Assembly (NCBI RefSeq): GCF_004011695.2
Contig: NC_082405.1
Location: forward strand, 1,976,001 to 2,040,000
From: Ascochyta rabiei
Taxonomy: Eukaryota > Ascomycota > Dothideomycetes > Pleosporales > Didymellaceae
Direction of reading: 5' to 3'
Length of the DNA: 64,000 bases
The translations under genes and the position numbers were made by a program. Shown piece by piece: positions 55,135 through 64,000 of the stretch; position 1 is the first letter of the stretch; every line of letters begins with the position of its first letter. Under the pieces are notes generated by a model. That model was not told the origin of the DNA, did not search any database, and was given only the letters and a program-made list of their open reading frames with translations.

Positions 55135-56766
55135 ATGACTAAGTTCTCCAGGGACGCGGATACGCCACCAGCGAGTGCGTCCGAGCAAGACAATGAGAAA
55201 AGTGTCGCGCCTTCGAAGATCGAAGATGGCACTGCACAAGCAACGGCAAGCGCAGCGAGCATTGATCCAGAGATGGAGAAGCGGGTGCGTCGGAAACTGG
55301 ATAGGAATTTAATTCCGCTGGTATCAGCGCTGTACTTGCGTAAGTTCACAAAAAACACGAGCGTTCCCCAGCTAACATGTCAAGTCGCTTTCCTCGACCG
55401 CTCCAACATCGGCAATGCGCGCATTGCCGGCATGGAAGTCGACCTCGACTTCCAAGACGGCCATTACGACTGGCTCCTCACCATCTTCTACATCTCCTAC
55501 ATCGTCTTCGGGTTTTCAGCCATCATGTGGAAGGTCGTGCCTCCGCACTATTGGGCGGCGTTCTGTGTCTTCACATGGGGATTGGTCTCGACCGTTCAAG
55601 CAGCCGCGAACTCGTGGGGCGCGATGATGGCACTGCGGTTTATCATGGGTGCTTCGGAAGTTGCGTATGGACCTGGAATACCATTCCTGCTGTCATTCTT
55701 CTACCTGAGGAGTGAGTTGGGGCTACGATCTGGGCTGTTTTTGTCGGCGGCACCGCTGGCGAATACTTTTTCTGGTGCTCTTGCGTATGCGATTACGAGC
55801 GGCAAGCCTGCCCTGGCGAAGTGGAGGGTGCTGTTCTTGGTGGAGGGTTTGCCGACCGTGGTGATGGCGGTCGTTGCCTTTTTCTTCCTGCCTGACAGCC
55901 CCGAGAAAGCGAGGTTCTTGAACGAAGAGGAGAAGGAAGTTGCTCGAGCAAGAGGCGTCAGACAGGCTGGTGCGGCGACTCGTTTGGGTGCCATCAACAT
56001 CCGCGAATTTTCCACAGGTCTTGCGGATCCCAAAGGCTGGATCCTAGGCCTGATGTACTTTTCTTGCAACGTCGGCTTCTCATCGCTGCCGGTTTTCTTA
56101 CCAACCAGTGAGTAGTCTTGTTTGCATGTGTATCGACCAAGGCTGACAGTCCCTACAGTCTTGAAGGAGATGGGCTTCAGCAGCGTCCACGCGCAGGGTC
56201 TAACAGCGCCGCCCTTCTTCGTCTCCTTCCTGACCGTTATTGCAACAACATACGTGGCAGACCGCACTCAGCAGCGCGGGCTCATGGTGGCTTCGCTCAC
56301 AGCGATTGGCGGCATTGGATACATCATCCTGGCCACATCACACTCTGTTGGCGCCAGATACTTCGGCATTTTCCTGGCTGCAGCAGGCATCTTCCCCGCG
56401 ATTGGCAACATCCTACCGTGGGTGATGAACAATCAGGGCTCAGACACCCGAAGAGGAGCTGGTATTGTCATCTTGAATGTGATTGGACAGTGCGGCCCTG
56501 TCCTCGGTACGCGGATGTATCCAAAGAGTGAAGGGCCGTACTACGTCAAGGGCCAGTCGGTGTGTGCGGCGTTCCTGTTCTTCTGCTGTTTCCTGGCGCT
56601 AACGCTGAGGACCTTGTTCGTTTGGGAGAACAAGAAGCTCGATCAGAAGTATGGAACCGTGGGGCAGCAAAGACTGGCCATGCAGGAGGCTGCTGCCAGA
56701 GGGGAGGGCGAGGGTGAGGAGGTTGCCGTGGAGAACTACGGGCCGCTGTTCAGGCATGTACTGTAG
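55135..56766 (+). CDS. MFS transporter, Dal5/anion-cation symporter family
   Basis: Twelve-helix major facilitator of the allantoate-permease (Dal5/TNA1) family, 511 residues. Exons are 55135-55339, 55385-56107 and 56159-56766; introns are 45 and 51 bp and the split codons restore Leu and Ile. The N-terminal cytosolic tail is Ser/Ala/Glu-rich and ends VRRKLDRNLIPLVSALYL. The family signature AFLDRSNIGNARIAGM sits at the end of helix 1. Later markers are GASEVAYGPGIPFLLSFFY, the WRVLFLVEGLPTV segment, FFFLPDSPEKARFL, and NNQGSDTRRGAGI in the second half. It probably imports an organic anion, vitamin or small nitrogen compound at the plasma membrane; substrate cannot be told from sequence. Confidence 0.92.
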
Positions 56767-57387
56767 CCGTGATCTCAGACATTACAGAGTTTTCGTAGAC
56801 TTGCACACACCACGTCAAATTCTCGTGCATTGGATCGAAGTCGAGGCGAAGTGGAGCTCCCACCTCAAGCTTGCGTTCGCGCTAGTGCAGTCTCAACACG
56901 GAAGGACCTCACGAGACCAAGCAAAGCCTCCTGCTTTGGGCGGACCGAGACGTGGGTGGACTTGCAGAGTGCCTTCCTTCCAGAGCAAGACACACGCTTC
57001 CAACGACCACCACCAGCATCATGTGACGCGACAACGACGACGGCCGCGCCCTTGGAGGAGCGGAAATCATCGAGCCGGGCGCAAAACCATGGTTCCCGCG
57101 TGGAGCGGCAGGCCAAACCCCAACAAGCGCTTCCGGTGCATGGACCAAGGACATTTCGTCATCCGTCTTGGGTGCGAGGAGCTCCAGGCCCGTCTGAGCG
57201 ACACTGGCAATTTCTCAATTTCTCAACTTCTCAACTTCTCCACTTCTCCACTTCTCCTCTTCACCACCGAGCGCCGTCCATTACGTGCCCTGGACACCGC
57301 GCCGCAAAACCGCAGCACCGCAGCACCGCAGCTGAAGAGTGCAGCCCACACGGCCGCCAGCCTGGTTACCCTCGCACTCCATCCGCA
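56767..57387. other. Intergenic, Mnr2 promoter/leader with minisatellites
   Basis: Open in one frame into the Mnr2 gene but without any ATG before 57388. Contains the graded octamer array at 57208-57263 and three copies of CCGCAGCA near 57310-57332. Probably promoter and 5' leader. Confidence 0.5.
57208..57263. repeat. Seven-unit pyrimidine-rich octamer minisatellite
   Basis: Units read CAATTTCT twice, CAACTTCT twice, CCACTTCT twice, then CCTCTTCA. Each step changes one base. The array ends 124 bp before the Mnr2 start codon. Confidence 0.85.
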
Positions 57388-59919
57388 ATGGCGAGTGATC
57401 CACCGCGCCCGGCCGGGCCCACGCCACTGATCGCCGTGTCTGGCGGTGCGTCCACCTCGCAGCAGCAGGCGGCGGGCTCCTCGTCTGCAGTCGGGAAGAA
57501 GAAGAAGACGCACCGCGGCGGCAAGAAGAGGCGCAACCGTCGCCAGTCGTTCGCCGCGACGGCAGACATGGGCCACGGCGACGCCAGCAATGACCGCCCA
57601 TCGCTCGAGGACATTGCCGGCCATGGCAACTCTCGGGGCAGCACCAGCTTCTACGGGCTCTCACGCAACCTCAGCACCACCAGCCTGGAGAGCGAGGCGC
57701 TCCTCGACCACCGCGACCACCAGCCCGCAAGGACGCGCCGACAGAGCATACCCGCTACCTCCATGTATGCGCCACGAGCAAGCCAGCAGCTCAACAACTC
57801 GCCCGGCCGTCTCAATGTGCCCTCTTCGTACGGCAAGTCGAGGCTCTCGCACACGCCCGTGGCCAGCTACAGCGACCACGACGACGCCGATGACGCCGAC
57901 GACCGAACTCCCTTGATGATGGGCTCTCCTCGAGACAACAGGAAGGGGAACAACTACGGTACAGGCGCGCCAGGCGTGACGCCCAAGAAGAGGAGGACCA
58001 GCACAGCAAGCGGCAAGCAGCGCCCTGCCATGTTCGGTCATCACTCGCAGTCCAACCTCAACGACGGCTACGATGTCAACAACCCGCCCTCTGTGCCTGC
58101 AAGCCCTGTGTTCGAGGCCAACCCTGGCCTTGACGACGTTGCGCTTCCAATTGACCTGGAGCACTCTCCTGACCCAGGCAGATCTCGCGATGCTCTGATC
58201 GACATTGACGAGCCAAGTGGAGGATCCAACCCAGGCTCTCCTAAGCAGGGCGACTTCCACCGCCGTATGACCCAGTCTTTCGCCGCAGACGACGATGTGT
58301 GCTTCCCGCACGACGCCATGTCCGAGCTGGGGCAGCAAGACTACCTCAACGACCCCACAGGAGAGCCTACCAGTCGCCGCCGCCGCCGCCGTTGGCCTGA
58401 TCTTGACGTGCTGGCATCCTGGTCGCACGAAGAGAAGGAGCAGCGAACCATGGAGGGCATTCGTCTCCGCAAAGTCAGCGAACCGCTCATGGTCGACGGC
58501 CGACTGCGCCCACGCCAGCGCAACTGGCACCGCGAGGCCGACGATGCTCCGTTCCGCTTCACCTACTTCAACGAGACGTTTGACAACACCATCCATAGCC
58601 AGACTATCAGTGAGCTCCTGCAACCTGGACAGTCCTTCAGAGACCTTTTTGTGCCGGAACCCGTCATCATTGAAGACAGCAGTGACGACGATTCGGACGC
58701 GGAGGACATGCCGCGCGCAAGCGCAAACACGAATGGCAACTCCACGACCACGACACGGTCCCCGTCCAACACAAACGACAAGGTGTCCTCTGGTGAACAG
58801 ACGCGTACGAGCACCCCGCGCCTACAAGCCGAAGAGCCCAAAGCCAAGGGTGACGGCCAACAGAAGCGTTATGGCCCACGACCGGCGTGGTGGCTTGATG
58901 TCATGTCGCCCACCGAGACGGAGATGAAGGTCATCTCGAAGACCTTTGGCATCCACCCACTGACGTCTGAAGATATCTTGATGCAGGAGCAGCGTGAAAA
59001 GGTGGAGCTGTTCAAGCACTATTACTTCATCAACTACCGTACCTTTGAACAAGATCAAAGCAGCGAGGACTACCTGGAGCCTGTCAACCTGTACATTGTG
59101 GTCTTCCGAGAAGGTGTGATCAGTTTCCACTTCTCCATGACGCCACACCCGGCCAATGTACGCCGTCGCATTCGACAGTTGTCCGATTACCTGGTACTCT
59201 CGCCTGATTGGATCTCATATGCCATGATTGACGACATCACCGACGCATACGCGCCCATGATCCAGAGCATCGAGGAGGAAGTTGACGACATTGATGAAGC
59301 TATCCTGCGCCTCCACAACGCCGACGATGAGGACAATTCTGATTCAGACGAGTACGATGAGAAGCAAAGCAAGGAGAGGAGTGGGCGTGATATGCTGCGT
59401 CGTGTCGGCGAGTGCAGGAAGAAGGTTATGAGTCTGTACCGTCTGCTGGGTAACAAGGCCGATGTCATCAAGGGCTTCGCAAAGCGGTGTAACGAGCACT
59501 GGGACATTGCGCCTCGTAACGAGATCGGCATGTACCTGGGCGATATCCAGGATCACATCGTCACCATGACGGGCAACCTGAGTCATTACGAGAAGTAAGT
59601 CTTTATCGTTCAGATTTGCCAGAGCTTTGCTAATCGTCACTACAGCCTTCTGTCTCGCGCGCACAGCAACTACCTTGCGCAGATCAACATCCGCATGAAC
59701 GAGCGCCAAGAACAGACATCAGATATCCTCGGCAAGCTGACCGTTCTGGGTACCATTGTTCTGCCTATGAACGTCGTCACCGGTATCTGGGGTATGAACT
59801 GTATCGTTCCTGGCCAGGATGTCGAAAATCTCAACTGGTTCTTTGGCATTACCGGAGGTCTTCTTGGCTTCGGTCTGCTTTGTTATATGATCGCAAAGAG
59901 GGTGTATGGTATTGTCTGA
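57388..59919 (+). CDS. mnr2: Mnr2/Alr-type CorA magnesium transporter
   Basis: CorA-superfamily Mg2+ channel/transporter of the fungal Mnr2/Alr branch; yeast Mnr2 acts on the vacuole. Exons are 57388-59594 and 59646-59919 with a 51-bp intron, 826 residues. The start is the only ATG in the open frame. Residues 1-480 are a long basic/acidic, Ser-rich cytosolic region with KKKKTHRGGKKRRNRRQS near the N terminus and a run of six Arg followed by WPDLDVLASW. The conserved CorA domain begins near WWLDVMSPTETEMKVISKTF and continues with HPLTSEDILMQEQREKVE and the long helix. Exon 2 has ILGKLTVLGTIVLPMNVVTG, the channel motif GMN at 785-787, and a second membrane helix. Vacuolar versus plasma-membrane location is not proven. 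Confidence 0.92.
58375..58391. repeat. CGC trinucleotide run encoding polyarginine
   Basis: Near-pure CGC run coding for six Arg in the cytosolic domain of the Mnr2-like protein. Confidence 0.75.
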
Positions 59920-60479
59920 TCCGTATCGCGTGAGTAAGCTTTGGGATGTGCATTTGGCGTTGGCGGTTGGAAACACGCATCGTTAATTATCGTGGGGCTG
60001 TTGCTTTGAAAGGAAATGGGTTCGGATACACATGCGGCGATGACGCCTGGCGTTGAGTGTTGTTACATCCATCCGAGGTTGGATACGCTGTTGATACCGA
60101 ATTTCAGTTTGATTGTTGATTGTTACTCCTCTCACTACTGAACTGCACTGTCTGTTTTGAGACTAAGAATTTACTCCCGATAAGCGCACTTATCATTACC
60201 AGGGCGGAGCATCTGTTCATCCTCGCTCCAAGCGCTATACTCAGGAGGTGTTGACGCATATTGGTGACCGCAAGGCTGATGTGGTAATTGCTGTTGCCCC
60301 TAGCAACGCTCCTAATGGGGAAAAGCGCGGACGAGGTGCGGTGCAACACAAGAGCCCCGCAGACCCTCGATACACGCGCAACTTTCTGCCACGACGATAA
60401 CGACACCCGGTAAGGCACTGGGGCTTTTCTGTGTATTGGTTTTTGGATTCTTTCTTTTCTTGAGATACCCACCGGCGTC
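59920..60479. other. Intergenic, Mnr2 3' flank and BUB1 promoter
   Basis: No gene or repeat is supported in about 560 bp. Confidence 0.5.
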
Positions 60480-63400
60480 ATGGGCTCCGACGACATTGTC
60501 GACTTCGAGGTCATCGAAAACTCGAAGGAAAACATTCAGGCCATTCCCAGCGGCCGCTCTGCTAGAGCACTCGCACAGCTTTACACACCGCCCCTGGGGG
60601 CAAAGCCAGGACACGCACCGTCGCCACTGCAGTCACAAGATGCGCATAGTGCTACGCGGCTCGAGTTTGAAAAGGAACTCATGAACATCGACGACTCCGA
60701 CGACCCGCTCGACATCTACGACCGATACGTCAAGTGGACTCTGGATGCGTACCCCTCTGCGCAGAACGACAAGCAGTCACAGCTGTGTCCACTCCTCGAG
60801 CGCGCGACAAAAGCCTTCCAGTCGTCCACACACTACAAGAACGACCCCCGCTATCTGAAGCTCTGGCTGCACTACATCAGACTCTTCTCCGACACACCGC
60901 AGGAGGTTTTCAGGTTCCTTGCGCGACACAGCATTGGCGATGGACTGGCGCTGTACTATGAGGAGTTTGCAGCCTGGCTGGAGGGAGCCGGGCGCTTCTC
61001 GCAGGCCGAGGAGATCTACAACATGGGCATTGAGCGCGAGGCACGGCCAACTGAGCGCCTGGTCCGCAAATACGGCGAATTCCAGCATCGCCTCGAAAGC
61101 CGGCCGCAGGACGTTCCCGAACCTTCGAGCCCTGCCTTGCCCGCTATTCGACCGGCTCTGGCGGCAAAGGTCGACCCATTCGCCCCTGCATCGCCTGAAC
61201 CGCAGGCGCAGAGCCAGCCCAAGGCAGCCAAGCCAAAATCTGGCAAGCCAAAGATGGCCATCTTCTCGGACGAGGGCGAGCCAGCAAGGACAAGCTCGAG
61301 TGGAAGCGGCAAAGGCTGGGACAGCATTGGAACAGTGGCAGACCGCAAGAAGGAGAACGCGCAGGAAGCTCGACCTTGGGCTGGTGAAACACTGAAGGGT
61401 GGAAAGACCAACAAAGGCGCGGGCAAGATGATGATTTTCAAGGATGAGGTGAGTTCACTGCCTGCATGTCCCTCTTCAAATATTTACGATCACAGGACTA
61501 ATTGGTTGGCGTTTGCCCTATGTATTCAGACCAAATCATATCTTGAAGACGAGACATGCAAATCCCACCCACTACGTGAACAGCTACAAGCTGTCAACCC
61601 AAAGACAGGCAGAGTCGAGGTCGTATTTGTTGACTTGGAACAAGTATACCCCAACCATGAAGATCCAATGTCAGTAGAGTTTTCATTCGAAGAGCTACGT
61701 GCTAGACACAGAGGCTGGCTCGACCGCGATTGGGCGGCCATTCGTCGCGAAGAACAAGAGCAGGCCAGGAAACTCGCTGAAGAGGCTGCTGCTGCACAGC
61801 CGCCTAAGCCTAAGCCCGCACCTTTGGCACCAAAGCAAGAGCCTCTAGCGCCCAAGCAAGACGCTCAAAAACCTCCGAAGCCGCAGACTGTACCTCTCAA
61901 AGGTGGGGAAGATGGCGTGTTGGCTGATGACGACGAAAACAGACCGCCTTCGCAAGCGGACGTTGAGAAGGCAAGGGCAGCAAAGAAGGCACGGAAGGAA
62001 GAGCGCGCGAATCGTACCCGAAAGATCCAAGTCCTAGACGTCAAGGAGATCAGTGGAGAGACACAAACGAGTGAGTACTGTAAGAGCGTCATGCGAGTCT
62101 TTCTAACGTGTATTAGTTCAAGCCAAGCTGGATTCTCCATCAAAAAAGTCAAAGGTTCGCCGAAAAAAGAGCGGTCGAGAGGCGACTATGACTCTTCACA
62201 CAAAGGAGGCGATGGATGACATCTACGAGATTTTTAACCAGCCGCTCAAGAAATCCGAGGAGGAGGCTGCAGAGCCCCAAAGTGAAGAGATCAGCAGTGA
62301 CGACGATGAGAGTGACTACACAAGTGGTGCAGAGAGCACAGCGACACGCAGCGAGTTTGGCGACGAGACCACGGTTGGTGGGGACTTCACCCTAGGGACG
62401 GTAATAGGTGACAACGATTCCGACGATGGCAGCGAGGCCGACAACACTGAAATCGACAACACCGATGTTGGAAGTGTCTCAGCTTGGTCTGATCTCACCG
62501 AGAGTAAAGACGCGGCAAAAGCAAGTGACGAGGACGACGACAAGGATGATGCCCACTCTGACGACGGCTCTGAAAATTCAGCAGACGAGTCTTTTGAAGA
62601 AGTGTCGCATCCACTGGTCCATACAGAAGAGCAGAATGAGCCTGAGGTGACCACCCCTACATCACCAAACGCACCAGCGTCACTGCCTACTCGCTTCCTC
62701 CCCATTCCTCCAGAAGACCACGACTACCCCATGAGGCCGTACCGAGATCCCGTGCAGGCCGCGAACAACCGCCTGCCCTTCATGACCCCAATTGTTGAGA
62801 AGACTGAATCATCACTGGGTTTTGCAACTGCTTACGCTCAGAAGGAACAACTGAACGCAAAGACGCCGTCACGATCGAAGGGCGATCTAATCATATTCGA
62901 GGACGAAGATGATGGTGAGCCTGGCAGCAGCCCCTATCAGGATCTCCTCAGCCAAGCTATTGATGGCCCAGGCAAGATCACGAAGCTGTCCCTTCGAGAA
63001 TCGAAGCCAACGATGAGTGAACCTGTCGAGGAACGGCAGCGAAAGCCATTGGCGGCAAAGCCAGCTGTATTCAGAGATCCGAAACCAACAGGGCCCATCA
63101 TCAAGGATACACAGTGCAACCCGGTCGACGAGGTTATTCGCAACACCATTTTACAAGAGATCCAGCCACCACTCGACAGCTATGATGGATACTTTGCGGA
63201 TACGGAGGCAGTTAGTGGAAAGGGTCTTGAGATTCGAAAATACACGAAGGCGGTGTCGAAGATGAAGAACAACGCTCAGGACAAGACGATGACAAACTTG
63301 GCTGCGCCACCTAAGCTCCAGTTTGAAGGATCAGATCGGACCTTCACCATCAAGAGGGAGCTTGGCAAGGGAGCGTTTGCGCCCGTGTATCTCATCGAAA

Positions 63401-64000
63401 GCAAACTGAATGATGAAGGGCAGGACGAGAACGCACCTGTGCAGATGGGCAAGGGCGAGTTCGGACTCAAGCGCCAGCCTCTCGAAGCCCTGAAGATGGA
63501 GGACCCTCCCACGCCGTGGGAGTTCTACATCATGCGACAAGCAAAGCGCCGCCTCGGTGTATGCCGAGCGTCTGAGTCGATTGTCCACGCCTATGAAATG
63601 CACGTCTTCAGAGACGAGTGTTACCTTGTTGAGGAGTTCCGTGACCAAGGCACCCTTCTGGATCTTGTCAACATCGCGCGAGCCGAGAACGGGGTCATGG
63701 ACGAACAGCTAGCCATGTTCTTCACCATAGAACTCTTCCGCACCGTGGAAGCGCTCCACGCCAAAGGCATCATTCACGGCGATCTCAAAGCAGACAACAT
63801 CCTCGTTCGCTTTGATGCCCTGCAGAAGGGCGAATGGGACTCGGTGTACCAACGCGACGGCCGTGACGGCTGGGCGTCCAAGGGCATCTCCCTTATCGAC
63901 TTTGGCCGCGGCATCGACATGAAAGCGTTCAAGCCAGACGTGCAGTTCATCGCCGACTGGCCCACGACCGAAGCCGACTGCGCCGAGATGCGCGAGCTGC
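60480..64000 (+). CDS. bub1: Bub1/Mad3-type spindle checkpoint kinase, 3' end outside window
   Basis: Checkpoint kinase acting at kinetochores, with both Mad3-like and Bub1-like features. Exons are 60480-61448, 61530-62070 and 62117 to beyond 64000; introns are 81 and 46 bp. KEN boxes are present at residues 16-18 and 291-293. The Mad3/Bub1 N-terminal TPR-like domain spans about 60-190 (PLDIYDRYVKWTLDAYPSAQ, RYLKLWLHYIRLF, AEEIYNMGIER). A GLEBS-type Bub3-binding motif lies near residue 373 (EFSFEELRARHRGW). A conserved EAMDDIYEIFNQPL block follows, then a long acidic linker. The kinase domain begins near FTIKRELGKGAFAPVY and shows ALKME, YLVEEF, HGDLKADN and IDFGRG before the window edge cuts it. 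The 81-bp intron has no stop and is divisible by three. Confidence 0.95.

Noticed and set aside
57661..58623. 320-residue minus-strand frame opposite the Mnr2 gene
   Set aside because: Antisense of the disordered N-terminal region; Val/Arg/His-rich composition and no domain.
1..64000. tRNA, rRNA, CRISPR, transposon or viral remnants
   Set aside because: No GGTTCRA-type B box in noncoding DNA, no rRNA sequence, no spaced repeats, no transposase, integrase or reverse transcriptase motifs and no RIP-like AT-rich block.

Overview
The window is nuclear DNA of a filamentous ascomycete (Pezizomycotina; Dothideomycetes is my best guess from protein style, not proven). Genes lie on both strands and are interrupted by short introns, mostly 45-60 bp with GT...AG ends. 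Ortholog types point the same way: Chl1 helicase, Utp20, Drn1/CwfJ, Hym1/Mo25, Syp1, a fused Bub1/Mad3 kinase, Mnr2 and a hybrid histidine kinase. I see no rRNA, tRNA, CRISPR array, transposon or secondary-metabolite cluster.

Layout. 1-2050: 3' part of the CHL1 helicase gene (+). 2666-4523: POT-family peptide transporter (+). 5161-5832: small four-helix membrane protein (-). 6200-14208: UTP20 (-), divergent over 205 bp from DRN1 (14414-16091, +). 17511-18239: secreted HNH-type nuclease (+). 19812-21434: an FKBP-type prolyl isomerase that runs in frame into a STIMATE/YPL162C-type membrane protein (-). 22038-23982: triose-phosphate/nucleotide-sugar transporter family (-). 24684-26020: HYM1/Mo25 (-). 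26521-27979: CDK-activating-type kinase (-). 28777-31760: SYP1 F-BAR/muHD endocytic protein (+). 33760-39894: hybrid histidine kinase of about 2010 residues (+). 40670-41740: LCP5/neuroguidin (+). 41946-43031: secreted PIG-L/LmbE-like protein (+). 43273-45240: Cys/His module plus long charged helix (-). 46109-47095: complex I 24 kDa subunit (+). 47858-48990: TLS1/C9orf78 (+). 49402-50191: unrecognised small protein (-). 50699-52889: AGPAT-like acyltransferase with a repeat tail (+). 53478-54533: protein with ten 11-residue repeats (+). 55135-56766: Dal5-type MFS transporter (+). 57388-59919: Mnr2/CorA magnesium transporter (+). 60480 to the right edge: BUB1, cut by the window end (+).

Most of the window is core cell biology: ribosome small-subunit assembly (UTP20, LCP5), splicing/lariat metabolism (DRN1, TLS1), chromosome cohesion and spindle checkpoint (CHL1, BUB1), polarity and endocytosis (HYM1, SYP1), signalling (histidine kinase, CAK-like kinase), respiration (24 kDa subunit) and transport. 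No multi-gene accessory system is visible. The most unusual items are the in-frame FKBP-STIMATE gene, the 11-residue repeat protein with stress-element-like sites upstream, a secreted LmbE-family protein with an altered metal/catalytic motif, a graded octamer minisatellite in front of the Mnr2 gene, and a two-codon upstream ORF directly before the histidine kinase start.

Exon limits were set by eye from splice consensus and confirmed by reading-phase arithmetic; starts marked uncertain are choices among in-frame ATGs.
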